Shown piece by piece: positions 1 through 12,315 of a stretch of 64,000 bases of DNA. Position 1 is the first letter of the stretch; each line of letters begins with the position of its first letter. The DNA lies in the NCBI GenBank assembly GCA_023213395.1, contig CM041465.1, positions 162,323,741-162,387,740 on the forward strand, in the 5' to 3' direction. A program made the position numbers and the translations under genes. The DNA is from Cycas panzhihuaensis. Its lineage: Eukaryota > Cycadophyta. The notes beneath the pieces are model-generated. The model was given only the letters and a program-made list of their open reading frames with translations. It searched no databases and was not told the DNA's origin.

Positions 1-300
1 GAATAATGGCGTGTTAGGTACATAGATTTCTTGGGTAATTATAGCATGATCTATGTGCCCTTTCTTGTTAACATATGACACTTTCTTGGTTTTTGGCAAT
101 TTGGTTACTCTCCACACCATATCTGCTATAATTTCTTGCATTAGTCTTTTATCCTAACATAGTGGAGATAGTTGGATGAACTTACTCCAACAATCTGTAA
201 TTAATATAGTTTTAAAGTTCACCATCATTTGCACATATTTGACTTTGAGAGTTGCCAACTACATTCTTAAATGTTGATTGCCATACTAAAATGCTGTGTT
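1..300 (-). pseudogene. Unrecognised coding-like remnant
   Basis: Read on the minus strand, this stretch stays open for about 95 codons with one or two stops, and its composition is that of a coding region (short motifs such as KLPKTKKVSY and HAIITQEIYVP). I do not recognise the family. It runs off the window edge and sits just outside the first of two direct repeats that flank a copia fragment, so it is probably part of a decayed retroelement rather than a cellular gene. Confidence 0.25.
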
Positions 301-342
301 AATGTCTATTGGAAATACTCTAGCTCTTATTAGTAACATTAT

Positions 343-535
343 TGAAAGTCAAAAAGCAAAATACAAACAGACAAACAAACAATAAACAAGAGGATGAACA
401 AGTAACTGACAGGGTGGTGGTGTTGATGAACAGTAGGGTCTTTAAACCCCATAGATAAATAGGCGGAACCAAGAGTGTTTGGCACACCTTTCAAGGTCCA
501 TTGCCGCCTGGCATTGATAAATGTCAGAGAAGTGC
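343..535 (-). repeat. Direct repeat, copy 1 (possible old LTR)
   Basis: About 193 bp closely similar to 1937-2128 in the same orientation; both contain AGGGTCTTT, CCCATAGATAAATAGGC-like and GAGTGTTTG blocks. Each copy is preceded on its left by a degenerate GCTCTGATACCA-like string, which read on the minus strand would be a primer-binding site next to an LTR end. The pair encloses a minus-strand copia fragment, so they are probably eroded LTRs. Confidence 0.5.
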
Positions 536-1080
536 TCTAATGAAATGATGTTATGTTTCTATGTGCTTTGTCCTGCCATGAAACACTAGATTCCTCATCA
601 TTTGAATTATACTTTGGTTATCACAAAACAACAGTGTGGGATCGATTTGTACCTCTTGTAAATCTTGAAGCAATCTCCTAAGCCAAATTGTCTCACAAGC
701 TCCTACTATAGTTGCCTTATACTCTACTTTTTTGCAGTAGATAGAGATATTGTTGTTTGTTTCTTTGAACTCCATGCTACTGTTGTTGAACCCAAACTAA
801 ATGCATAACCTAAAGTAGACTTCCTATCATCTACACAACCTGCCCAGTTTGAGTTTGTATAACCTACCAACCTGTAATCCCTTAATGACCTATAATGTAG
901 ACCATACCCAATAGTTCCTCTAAGATATCTAAGAATCCTTTGGCTGCTTGCCAATGTTTTACCTTAGGCTCATGCATAAACTTGGAAACCACACTGACTA
1001 CATACATAATGTCTAGTCGAGTTGAAGTCAAGTAGATAAGACTCCCAATCAATTGCTTGTAAGTGTAGGGTCAATTAATT
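531..1080 (-). mobile_element. Ty1/copia RT C-terminus and RNase H fragment
   Basis: Minus-strand translation gives the end of a copia polyprotein: a QLIGSLIYLTSTRLDI-type block after RT, the ILRYLRGT block, then RNase H with GYTNSNWAGCVDDRKST, VAWSSKKQ, a CDNQS block and HGRTKHIE near its end. Frames shift near 730 and 955, and SKKQT is followed by a damaged copy of the usual SxxEAEY. The fragment stops where the direct repeat begins, without the usual tail, polypurine tract or spacing, so the element has lost its 3' pol end and everything upstream of the late RT. Confidence 0.85.
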
Positions 1081-1936
1081 CAAGCTCCTCAAACTTTGAC
1101 GATTAGACATGTATTTCAATTTTCTACAAAGTGAATGGTCATTAGAATTTTTTAAAAATTATTTGGTGTATTATTTTTATGTTCAAAGTTGATGCAAGTT
1201 TGTGGGCATCTTGTGAGTTGATCTCTTAAACAAACTTGGCAAAAATTTCACTTTGTAATCACAATTTAATACAAAATTCTTTATCTTGAATAAAGTTGAG
1301 TCTCAATTGAGACACTTGTGCATGTCCTGAAGTTGAAGGGGGAAAATTTGGCTCGAGTTTGAGTGCATTTTATTGCTTTGTTTAGTGCATTTTTTAGCCT
1401 TTCATTAAAACACTTTATTTTTCAAAGCAATTTATCTTTCAAGGCAATTTCATTTTATCTAATCCTAGGCACACACAAAGACTTGAATGCAAATATGATA
1501 CTAGCTTGTTTGTAAACCTTAAAATGATCGTAAATATGGATGGACCCAAATGCGGACTGCCAAATATGCAATAGACACAGACATGCAGAAATAATGGGAC
1601 GCAATACCATAGATTACAAGTTCAAAATTGCAAGTTTGAATACTAATCCTGTGGGTGACAGTTAACAGAAATGGCCAGTCAAATCAAATGCAGACAGGCG
1701 TAGATTCCTTTAAAAATACATAGGACACAACTATGAAACGGATAGACTAGATGTTGGCACACTACAAATAGTAAATGCAATAGACCATAATATTCAAAAG
1801 CAATTATATGTAGGTTTAGATTTGAATGTCTAGATTTGAAAAGTGACCTTCAAACACAGATGTGAGTGGAGACTTTAAAGATGAATGCCAAACAAAGTAA
1901 ACAGGCTAGAAATCTCAGATATGCTTTGATAGCAAA
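1081..1936. other. Non-coding, possible copia leader
   Basis: No coding region is seen. It lies between the copia fragment and the second direct repeat. A degenerate minus-strand primer-binding-like string (reverse complement TGCTATCAAAGC) occupies about 1923-1934, directly beside that repeat, as expected for a minus-strand element leader. Confidence 0.3.
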
Positions 1937-2128
1937 TGAAGGTCAAAGAGCAAAATGAAAACATACGAACAAACAATAAGCAAGAGGTTGAACGAGTAAT
2001 CAGCATGGTGGTGGTGTTGATGAACACTAGGGTCTTTGGACCCTATAGATAAATAGGCAAGACCGAGAGTGTTTGATACACCTCTCAAGGCTCACCGTTG
2101 CCTGGTGTTGACAAATGCTGGAGAAGTG
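1937..2128 (-). repeat. Direct repeat, copy 2 (possible old 5' LTR)
   Basis: Second copy of the repeat at 343-535, same orientation, with scattered substitutions. It starts with TGAAGGTCAAAGAGC directly after a primer-binding-like string, so it could be the 5' LTR of a minus-strand element whose remains lie at 531-1080. Confidence 0.5.
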
Positions 2129-2579
2129 CCACCTTATCTTAACATGCAAAGATTCTGGAAATAGCTCTGATGTGGGCATTATCCCAACAATTATGAATCT
2201 GTTGGGATGTTGTGAACTTGCTAGGAATGCTATGAATTTGCTAGGAACATCATCTCTTTGTCAAAACACTATCAATTTGCCTAAGGGAACATTGACAATG
2301 ATGCCCTATTCTTTCTAAAATTGTTCAACTATCTCCCTAAACCATTGGAATGCCTGCCAAGGAATGGAATGCCATAGAGGAAGGCTAGGGTTGCATACTA
2401 TGCAAATTCGAACCAAAATTTGCTTGAAATTGAGTGCAAATCCTATTGGAGAATCAATTGCTAGCCATGCTCCATATTTTTCTTCATCCTCAAATTCCTG
2501 TTATTCAAATAAATGAAAAAAAGAGAAATAATCTGAGTTCTAAGTTTTATACTTCATAGCTCACTTCCCTCTTAAGAGT

Positions 2580-2830
2580 TGTTCATCGAGGAATGGTCCC
2601 TTGGAATGCCTTAATTCATTTACTCTTTATCGTAATGGTGGTATAATAGTGTTCGAGAATTGTTAATTTCCCTTGGGATTCCAAAATGGTATCTCAATTT
2701 CTTGGAATGCTTCCTTCATTGTTTGGAATGGTGACTTGAATACTTGGAATGGTGCCTTCATCATTTAGAATAGTGCTTAAATGCTAAAATGATGGCTTTG
2801 CCTCTTAGAATGGTGGCTTGAATGGATTCT
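2580..2830. repeat. Degenerate GGAATGG-rich tract
   Basis: GGAATGGT, TTGGAATGC and AGAATGGTG recur about ten times at irregular 15-35 bp spacing, often followed by GCCTT or GACTTGAAT. It looks like an eroded minisatellite. A similar GGAATGG-rich tract is at 5480-5700. Confidence 0.45.
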
Positions 2831-4560
2831 AACAACTTCTTACTAGTTGCTATTTTGATCATTTTTAAGAAGTTTGCCTCATCATCACTTAGTTCATCAT
2901 TTATTTGCCAGGTCGAGTTATGGTTGATTTTTGCATTCTTTTATTTTTATTTTTTTAATTTTCTATTGACATGTCAAGGTGACTTGCTACTAGGACAACT
3001 TTTGTTGTCCTCAACATGTATTGGTATGAACAGATACCTCTATAACCTACTATGGTGCACCCGATGTTGGTTCCATGAAGATCATCCTATGATAACTATG
3101 GGAGGGTTTTAATCTACTACTAGTGAAAGTTTTCATAGCAGCTAGCCTACCAACTCTCTTAGCTAGATAGATCCGATTTTGTAAATTTCTTCCATTATGC
3201 AACATCATGAAACCCTCCCCAATGACCTTGTTGCTATGTATAATATCTAGGATAGTTAGATGGAATTGGCCCTTCATAAGCCTTAATTCCTTCATTTTCA
3301 TATAATAACACATGTGAGCAACAATTCTACATTCCAGGAATTTATAAGTTTTAGGCACAAAGTGAAAAGCCTAGTGTTGGTTGGAGCAAATAGTGGGAAG
3401 TGATTATGTTAGTGGGTGTTGTAGGTGAAGCATTTGCAACTTGTCATGTTGTGAACCCACCTTAAGGCATCTTGCTACGCATTGCCTATAACACACAATT
3501 GGAATCAATTGGCCACTTCATAAGAAAAGTGGAATACACCATAACCTTGCTTGTCAATGCCTCAACTTTTCAAGCGGCACAACCCACCATGCCAACATGA
3601 AAATGGTGTCCAAGCCTAATTTTTGGACACGAGATGACCTAACATAGTAGTTTTCTTTCCTTAGGGGCATAGGAATCCAACCTCCATTATGGAGTGATCT
3701 TTTCCTCAACAAGAAGGGGGCATCTTGAGCTCTTGGCACATCTGGGAAGCACTAGCCATGTGTGACTCCAATAGTGGCAATGACGAAGGAGAGCTAAGCT
3801 CACCTAATCCTCATTGGATAATTGGCTACAACTTTTTTGGCTTAGCTTTTCACTAACCTAGGAGTACCAATAGGCTTTACAACCCAGATAAGGTATGCTT
3901 TTATGGGACTTATAGTCACACAAACATGCCTTAGGCCACTAATTAGGAACTTACAAACCCAACTCGAGATATGCTTGGGCTAATCAAATTTGGTCATATG
4001 GTCCAACTAAGGGACATGCCAAGTCTCTTATGGGCTCACCAACATTGACCCAAGAGACATGGATGCAAAATCAATGTTCGGTACTCCTTGTCTAGGGTCA
4101 ACCTTGATGCAACATTACAACTTTGTGTTTCACCACATAGGATTATGGGTTTAGCAATCATGGTTTGATCATTTATCACATCATCTAAGTATGTAAAGCA
4201 TCAAATTGCCATGGACCAAATAGAAATTTCGGGAGACCTTATTTGAAAGCTAACAAAATTGCCCTGAAATAAGAGAGTGGTGCTGAGAAAAAAGAACAAT
4301 AAGGTGGACTTCGAGTACTAAATCCAACTTAGAAGCGTAATCAATGGGTTAGACATCCCCCAACCAATGCCAAAAATTTGATGAAGATTAATGCTTAGAC
4401 TTAGAAAGGGATTTTGCTTCCAACATAGAAGGTGAGTTACCCTTTTTATGATACCATACATGAAGATTTCCAAATAGTGGTGCAGAATTGATATGCACAA
4501 TAATATGAGCTCATTAGGAAGCATCACCTAAGCATTTTATAATTAGAGAGCACAATTGTA
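2831..4560. other. No recognised gene; one unidentified minus-strand open stretch
   Basis: The minus strand is open for about 100 codons at 3050-3358 and, in pieces, up to about 3740 (motifs MKGQFHLTILDI and GEGFMMLHNG). These look like the debris of one reading frame, but I cannot assign a family. The rest shows nothing I can support. Confidence 0.25.
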
Positions 4561-4579
4561 CTCTAGAAGTACAAATATG

Positions 4580-5350
4580 GATGGTTTAAGAGATAGGGAG
4601 CTATGATGGATAGCAAAGATTGTCGTAACAAGAATTTTGGGGAAAAGGAAGTATACCTATTGTCCTGCTAACTTATTGACAACCATGTAGGAGGTACAGG
4701 AAGGTGTGGTGCTAAATTGGAGTGAGTTTTTTTCAGAGTCTATCAAGAAGTATTTGGAAGAACTTCATGGAGAGAAGCCTATTTTCATACATACTTTGTT
4801 GTTAGGATTATTATTTGCCCAAATACTACAACACTATTGTCATGGGAGAAAATTGAGGAGAGTTGGGTGTTAATGTAGTAGTGGACTGAGACATTCCCAA
4901 ATGATGCCAGGTCTGATGAAGTTAAATGCTAGGTCAATGTGGCAATGAGACAGATTGTTGATTAACTCCATGGAAGAGTAATAGAGTTGTGCCACCATAG
5001 GCCTATGAGAAAAGCCAATGAAAAGAATGCAAAGAATGGTAGAATCTGAATTAGAAGAGGAGGAGAAATCAACACCAACCCCATCCTTGCAATAGTCATC
5101 AATTCACATGGACTGGAGGAAGGGTACATCTCAAGTAAGGGTAGCCGTGGGAAATAAAATTAAGCAAATGTAGGAGTTGGAGGAAATGTAGAATGAATCT
5201 AATTGCTAATTGACAAATATAAAAAGGAACAAATGTTGGAACAAGAATTGGTAGCAAAAAAATATATAAATGGAAAATTTAAGAAAGTTAAGTGAAGAGA
5301 TGACATGGGAGTTTGAACAAATATTACAACAATTAAGAAATAATGTTGCC
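4580..5350 (+). pseudogene. Remnant of gypsy accessory ORF (NWSEF family)
   Basis: The plus-strand translation aligns with the accessory frames that follow integrase in gypsy elements F (about 53480-54646) and H (49330-50890). It reads RDRELxWIAKIV, then GKRKYTYCPANL, then LNWSEF at 4715-4729, followed by a hydrophobic TLLLGLLFAQ block; F reads DIKLQWIAK, SKRKYTY and LNWSEF in the same order. Several stops interrupt it, one of them TAG just upstream of LNWSEF. An acidic SELEEEEKSTPTPS segment and a helical, possibly coiled-coil tail (MTWEFEQILQQLRNN) follow. No LTR or pol is recognised next to it, so it is an orphan relic of a third lineage. Function unknown. Confidence 0.6.
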
Positions 5351-5429
5351 ATTAGAGTGGTGTAGGTTGCAAAGCTATAGGGTAGCCTGAGAAAAGAAGT
5401 ACGAGAGGATAATCCCACATAATTTTTTT

Positions 5430-5720
5430 TTTTTTTTGACAAATTTGGACACCTTTTGGGATTGGAGCAAGGATGATCACCACTTCTTGGAATGGTAAGG
5501 AATGGCCTTAGGAATGGTTCCAATAAGTGAAATGGCAAAAATCAATGAAGAAATAATGGAAATCTTGCTTAAGAATAGTTGGGACGGTTGTAGGTTGGTA
5601 GAAAGCTCTTGGGGAATGGCTTCTAGTCTATGGGAGAATAGGAATTGTTAGAAGGGACTAGGAATGGTTGGACAAAAATGGAATGGTTAGTACATAATGG
5701 TTTCTCAAAGATTATACAGC
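5430..5720. repeat. Second GGAATGG-rich tract
   Basis: GGAATGGTAAGGAATGGCC, AGGAATGGTT, GGGAATGGC and GGAATGGTTAG recur irregularly, preceded at about 5421 by a run of T. It resembles the tract at 2580-2830 and follows the accessory-ORF remnant. Confidence 0.4.
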
Positions 5721-8700
5721 TTCAATGGAGATAGTATGGATGCCCATATGAATGTAGAGAACCAATACAAGTTGTTAGTCATAATTAGTGTTTTGTTATG
5801 AAAAATTAATGGGCATATATCAAGCATTGTACCTTTTGGTCAAATAGATCAATATTTGGGGTAAAATCAATCATTCTCACCCTAGTTTCAATGTGAGAGC
5901 TGACACATATAACATACCCAAAGGTGTAAGCATTGTACTTGGCATTTGTTTAATGAATTTATGAGTTACAAGAAAATCCATATGCAATGTTGTGTATCAT
6001 GAGTATGCTTGTGTGATTGTTTCCTATTGCAACATATGCTTATGAAGACTGATGTGCGACAAGACACCTATTCAAGAATATAGGACATGAATCCATGAAG
6101 AAGACATCAAAGTGAAGAAGTCACATGATAGTGGAGCAAAGGTGTAGCCTTGGGACAATTGGTGTGTTGATCTTCTGTTAACACATCACTTAGTCAGATC
6201 TCACTAGTGCCACATAAGCAATGGATGTGTAATGTTTAGAGTTGTTGTTTGTGCATCTACCCCTAATGGAATAATGAGCAATTCATTCCCCTATTGATTA
6301 TGGCCTTACCAATTGGTCTCGATGGTTAGTAGGGATTCAATATAGTAACTTGCATTAGTTTGCGCATCTCTGCACATGTAGAACAAGTGCTAGTTGTAGG
6401 AAGCTATATTCATAGCAATAAAGGCTATTGCTAGTAATATTGGTTGGGTTTTGGATGTCATAGGTGGCACTAATGGTCATTGTTTTTATAGGGTGGATGT
6501 GGCATTCCTTTTCTACAGCAAGCATAATCATAGATGGCACTCTTGAGAATCAACTCTAAGAGAGAATGGATATGTGCTCCAGGGAAAGATACGGGCCTAG
6601 GCTCACAAGCTATTATTAGTAATGTGGGTTTTCCAAACAACTCGTGAACTTGTTATGAGCCACACTCCATTCTAGTTGATATATGGCCTGGAGGTAATTC
6701 TTCCAATTAAATTTGCGATCCTAAGGCTAAGAATCACTATGGATGTGGAATCCTTATAGTAGTGATTAGAGGAGTTGAAAAAATTAGATAAGAAAGGACT
6801 TATCGCACTATGGATCATGCAGGTAGAAAAGAAATGTTAGAAAGCCTTGTATGATAAACATTAAAATGCCCATATTTCAAAAAGATGGCTCAAAATTACT
6901 TTATGATAATAATTCAAATCCATCCTAGTAAATTAAAGTTGAGATGTTTGGGATTGTTCCAAGTGGATTAGAATGGTTCCATTTAAGTGAAATACATTGA
7001 TGGAAAACTTCAACCTGGCCTTGTCAATGGAAGTTATTTGAAAAAATATTATTGTTTGTTAGGTGGTGCCAAACCATCTCATGTTATACCAACCAAAGCT
7101 AGTAACCCAAACATGTTGTGTATTGCAAATGCCAATGTAAGTTGGCAATGGATGGTTAATTGAGGTTTAAAAGGTCAGTTATGCTGAAAAATAATAAAAA
7201 ATGAGAAAATGCAAAAGAATAACCTCATATGAAATACCATTGTGATGTATAGACAAATAATGGGAGTAACTAGTTAAAATAGGCATTATTAGAAAAAATC
7301 AATGGAAATTTGAAATCAAGAGTTAAGGGATGCACGAAAGGAACATACTATCATGAACAAAAAGAATGAGGAACTCAAGCATGTACTTAGTGACCGACGC
7401 CAAATTTTCAAGCCAAATGGTGGGTTGCCAATGTTAAAAGAGGAGCTCAAACATTTGAAGGTTGGTTCTACTAGGAGAAGGGGTCTGCATAAAAATGTAG
7501 TAGAACCCCTCCTTAGATCTACTACATTGCAACATTGAGTGAGGACACTTAACATTGTACTCCTCAGAGAGATATATGTAAAAAGTAGTAGCTAGCAAGT
7601 AAAATCAGTAAGCTTTTGTGACTATAGTGCTAGTGATGAGTAAGAAAGTTGTCCAACATTAGATTTTGAGGCAGCTTGGCGGTAGTCACTCTTGAACAAG
7701 AGGTAAATGCACATAATCACCCCTCTTAGCAAAGTAACCAAAACTATTTATAGTGGTATATGCACCATCCAAGAAATAACCGTGGAAGGAAAGGTAAGCC
7801 ATTATTAGATATCTTGTGTTTTTTCACTGTTAAGAATTGTGTTAGGAGAAGTTACAAGTGAATGAAGAGCTATCAGTTATATACAAATTACTAGAACCAA
7901 TGGGATATGCCCAAGGTATGATAATTTGAAGAGGATCATCAAGTCATTGGGATCATCACATTCATTCTATCATTCATAATCCAGTGATCCATCAAGTGGT
8001 TGGTCATTCAAGTATCATAAACTCAATTCTCTATGTCCTTAGCAGTCAAGTAGCAAAGTCACGAAGTCTAATCTACAATTATATTGAGATCATATGTTTT
8101 GACTTTTTATGAATTGCACTATGGTGGGAGCATAGTGTCAAATCACACAATGATTTGATGATGAAAACTACATGCTGACAAAGATCTAAGCCATGTCCCT
8201 TAAATGATTTCATGTATGCCTTTCACGACACACACCCCTATGCAAGAAGTAAGTATGTTTGCCCCAATATACAACATTCATCTACTTATTACTTCAGGTT
8301 GTAGTTTGAAGGTCTTCATAGACTTAGGTTTGTTTTCACTTTTGCAACTGAATCAATGTTTAGTAATAATTGGCTCTACAAATTTACTATTGCTATCCAA
8401 GATTCCATTACCACATGGTGGCATGCATGGACTACACCTCACAGAAGAGTCATGGCTATGTCAACTACAATGGACTACATAGAATGGTCTCAACAACTTT
8501 TATCGCACATGAAAATCACTCATGGCAAAACATTCATTACACATTGCACAAGAACACACCTACTTAGTACATGTTATTTGTAATAACCCACAATATGTTA
8601 GATATTGACTATCTTGTTACACTTGGCTCTTGCATTGAGTAGGATGTGTGAATGATCTATTTGCACATGTTTGCTTAATGGATGCATTCATAAAGAGATG

Positions 8701-9157
8701 CTAGCTATTGGCATTTGACAACATGACTTTCTACATTAAACAATCATTAATTAGAACTAGTTCTAAAGACAATATGCTCTCCATACAATTGGCATCATTG
8801 GTAGTTGTATGATCATTGCCATTCCATACTATTGGTTGTAAAGCCATCATCAAACCATTGTAAAATTGCTAGATAACCATTGTCAATCTGCCATAAAACC
8901 ATCATTTTACCGCCATTTTATTTGTGCTTTATCAATAATTCATCACCATTTTATCAACATTTTATAATTGTTTCATGGCAATTTTATCTCGGCCATTATT
9001 AACTAGAATGCTCCATTGCCATCGTATTCATTCATTGATCCCTAATTAACTTGTCATTCCTAATTGGAGTGGCAATTTTGTAGACTATCCCTAATTGGCT
9101 CTTCTCATCACTGCTCTGTTAAAGTTGATGTTTTATCTTTAGAAGCTTTTAAGTTAT
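5721..9157. other. Anonymous AT-rich DNA without recognised genes
   Basis: No frame here has motifs that I can assign. Between about 8815 and 9075 short CCATT/CATTTTAT-type words recur (AACCATTG, CCATCATTTTA, CACCATTTTATCA), a degenerate low-order repeat. An open stretch at 7316-7538 could encode a charged helical segment (MNKKNEELKHVL) but has no supporting context. Confidence 0.3.
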
Positions 9158-9234
9158 TGTTGAGGGTCGTGTGTCATAAACCCCTCAACCCCTCTTTTAT
9201 TTTATGTTGACCGACTTGCATGGACCCTCTATTG

Positions 9235-9285
<51 letters not shown>

Positions 9286-9371
9286 ATGTTCTCCTCTCTT
9301 TTAATCCATTGAAGAAGAATGGTTTCTTTCATCTCCGAGTTAGTTCCTTGTTTGTAAATGTGATTTCAACA
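9158..9371 (+). mobile_element. Copia D, candidate 5' LTR
   Basis: This segment begins TGTTGAGGG, ends GATTTCAACA, and is followed at once by TGCTATCAGAGCGGG (9372-9386), a near match to the initiator-Met tRNA primer-binding site TGGTATCAGAGC used by many plant copia elements. The right boundary is therefore well supported. The left boundary rests only on the TG start. No matching 3' LTR is seen; a gag start matching this orientation appears at 26846, beyond the inserted element A. Confidence 0.65.
9237..9283. repeat. (TA)n microsatellite
   Basis: About 23 TA units in a row within the candidate LTR of copia D. Confidence 0.95.
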
Positions 9372-9992
9372 TGCTATCAGAGCGGGTTCTATCAGTTTTT
9401 GAAGGAGAAGTAAGTGCATCTCTACGATTTTTTGTAAAGAAGATGGAGATTTGAGTAAAGAAGCATTATTCCCTTGAGAATTTTTTAAAGAAAATTAATT
9501 GTTGTGTGAGAAAGAAGAGTACGGGTGAAAGTGTACAAAACTGTATGGAATTGTACGGTCAATTTTTCAAAGTTTTCAGATCAAGCCAAAATTTTACTAG
9601 TGTGGGTGCCTCTTTAAGCTGAGTAACTTTCTCTAGAGTGGCATCTCTTAATTTTGCTTCTACAGGTCAAGATCTACAAAAAATCAGACATGTGGGTTTG
9701 GAGTTTTCTGAGCATATTTCTCGTAAATGTGTGAGTTTTAGAGTTTGGTACCTATCTCAATCTCTTCCATTTCTCCTAAGCTTTCTATCAAGTACTACTT
9801 CGCAGATTTTCATTGAGAATATAAGGAGAAAAGAGCAAAAGTTGATTTTCATGCCTTAGGTTTTTTGAAACTTTTGTGACAATTTCTAACCAAAGTCAAG
9901 TCTGAAAGAAAAATTATAGATTTAGATGGGCATTGGAAAAATCTCTAATTTAAGGGTATTTTTGTTTTCATCGATACATTTGTTCTTTTCCA
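9372..9992 (+). mobile_element. Copia D leader, left part
   Basis: Primer-binding site followed by about 600 bp of non-coding leader. It is interrupted at 9993 by element A and resumes at 26772; the TSD of A (TTCCA) marks the break. Confidence 0.55.
9988..9992. repeat. Target-site duplication of copia A (left copy)
   Basis: TTCCA here and TTCCA at 26767-26771 flank the two 198-bp LTRs exactly. The perfect 5-bp match proves that both LTRs belong to one insertion despite the 16.8 kb between them. Confidence 0.9.
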
Positions 9993-10190
9993 TGAAGAGA
10001 ACAGGAAGAAGTAATATCAGAAACTATGATGATTCTATTATGAGAGATTGAGTACATATATGCACAATTTGTACATTGTAACCGACATGGGAATGAGCGC
10101 CACATGTCAGACACTTGTCTAGAGATACAGAAAGGGGGTTTAACATAACCCTTAAGATAATATTCCTAGATGAAACATTATATTCCAACA
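9993..10190 (-). repeat. Copia A 3' LTR
   Basis: 198 bp, TGAAGAGAAC...ATTCCAACA on the plus strand. It matches 26569-26766 with few differences by eye, and is followed by CCCTCTCTTA, the complement of the polypurine tract. Confidence 0.95.
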
Positions 10191-10205
10191 CCCTCTCTTA
10201 ATGTT

Positions 10206-12310
10206 TCATCCTCTTAGTCCTAATTTATCTCTAAGGGTTACGAACTTGTCTTTGCCAAGAGGTTTGGTTAATATATCTGCAACTTGTTTATTTGATGAGT
10301 AGTAGATTAAATCAATTTCTTTGTTCTGAACTTTTTATCTTATGAAGTGATGATGAACTTCAATGTATTTAGTTCGAGCATGTAAGACTGGATTCTTTGT
10401 TAACTTGATGCTGCTCTGATTGTCGCAGAATAGTGTCGTGGACTGTTTTTGTTGATGATTTAGATTTGAGAGTAGTTGTCTGAGCCAGACTGCTTCATAG
10501 GTTGCACTTGCTGATTTATATTCTGCCTCTATGGATGAAAGGGCAATTGTAGCTTGCCTTTTGCTACTCCAAGAAATTGTTGTTGCCTCAAGAAAAAACA
10601 ATATCCACTTGTCGATTTTTGCTTTTCCTTATCTCTAGCCCAATCTGAGTCACAATATCCAAATAGTTCATCTATTTTTTGTTTTGGATATACGAGCTTT
10701 AGATTAATAGTTCCCTTTAGGTCTTTGAGAATTCTTTTTGCTGCTTTCCAGTGCCTTATCTTGGGATCTTGCATGTATCTTGAAACTAGACCCACTGAAT
10801 GTGAAATGTCTAGTCTAGTTGTTGTGAGATATATCGGACTTCCTATTAATTGCCTGTAAAGTGTCCCATCAATGACAAGTTTGTCTTTATCTGGAGTAAG
10901 ATCACATCCTACTTCTGTGGGAGTTGTGCAGGTGTTGCTTTCTTCCATCCTAAATTTAGATAGTAGATTCTTAACGTATCTGCTCTAAGACAAGGAGATT
11001 GATTATCTTCCTTGTTCAACTTTTATTCCCAATAGTAGTTCAGTAATCCCATGTCAGTCATCTCGAAGCCCCTTTTTAATTGTGACCTTATATTTTCTAT
11101 TGATTCTGTATCACTTCCGGTGTGTATCATATCATCCACCTAAACAATGATAATTGTTATCAATCCTTGTCTTATTTTGGTATATAGGCTGGAATCTGAA
11201 CTGCATCTGGAGAAGCCATTTTGAATTAGATATTTATCTAATTTAGCATACCAAGCTCTTGGGGCTTGTTTTAAACCATACAAAGTCTTTTTCAGTTTAC
11301 ATACCAACTTTTCTTTTCCTGTTTGAATAAAACCTTCAGGTTGTTTCATGTAAACTTCTTCTTCCAGATCACCATTTAAGAAGGCACTTTTAACATCCAA
11401 TTGGTAAACTTTCCAATTGTTCTCGGCTGCAAGAGCTATTACTATTCTTACAGTGTTTAGTTTGGCCACTAGTGAAAACATTTCTTCGTAGTCTATCCCA
11501 TGAGTTTGAGTGTATCCTTTCGCAACCAATCTTGCCTTGTATTTGTTTATTTTTCCATCAGCATCTTCTTTGATTTTGAACACCCACTTGCAATTTACCA
11601 CCAGTTTTCCTAGTGGTAAATCCATCAGTTCCCATGTTTGGTTTTTGGAGATTGGCTCCATTTCTTCATTCATTGCAGCTACCCATTCCTGATGTTCTTT
11701 AGCTTCTTCAAATGACTGTGGCTCCACGTTTGTAAAAAAATGTATGATGCTCCTGACTTCTTGTTCTGTGGTCATATACTTCTCCTTTGCTTTCTTCAAT
11801 GGTTTTGAGGTACCACCTAGGTACCCTTTTTTCCTTTTTCCCTTCTTCTTCTTCATAGCTTGTGGTTGTCTTAATAGGAGATGATTCTTCCTCTCTGTTG
11901 GTAGATACTTCTTGAGATGCCCTCTTTGAATCATTTGCTTCTAAGTCTTCTGATGTAATTCTAGAAATTTCTTCAACAGGAACTTGAAAATTCCTTTTAG
12001 GAGCCTCATCAATCACCTATTGTACTACTGTGTCTTTTATGAGATCAAGGTCATTGAACACTACATCTCTACTTATATAGACCTTATTTGTTTTGGGGCC
12101 TATACATTTCTAGGCCTTTGAGTTTTTGCTATAGCCCACCATTATGCATTCAATGCTTTTGGAGTCTAGCCCTGATTGCTTTTTATCTGGAATGTGAACA
12201 AAGGCTTTGCATCCAAATATTTTAAGATGACTTACATTTGGCTTGACTCCAGTCCATGCTTCCTCTGAAGTGATCCGATCCAAAACCTTTGTAGGACTTC
12301 TATTTATGAG
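10206..12310 (-). pseudogene. Copia A pol: late integrase, RT and RNase H
   Basis: Minus-strand translation from right to left gives the end of integrase (YLINRSPTKV, then FGCKAFVHIP), a charged linker, and RT from about 11780 (EAKEHQEWVAAMNEEM, NCKWVFKIKEDADGK, YQLDVKSAFLNGDLEEEVYM, YGLKQAPRAWYAKLD). The active-site block near 11140 reads stop-VDD in place of YVDD, which ends the frame. RNase H follows (GYCDSDWARDKEKQKST, SSIEAEYKSAS, CDNQSSIKL, VHHHFIR), then ADILTKPLGKDKF, ending in TGA at 10206-10208. The frame is broken near 10560, 10950-11140 and 11900. RT, RNase H and integrase together copy and insert the element; this copy cannot encode a complete set. Confidence 0.9.
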
Positions 12311-12315
12311 ATATC
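12311..12315. repeat. Decayed target-site duplication of element B (left)
   Basis: ATATC here and ATGTA at 16938-16942. The interrupted integrase frame of A predicts codons for V-V-Y-L across the join, which gives ATATA as the original 5-mer; each copy then differs from it by a single base. Confidence 0.6.
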
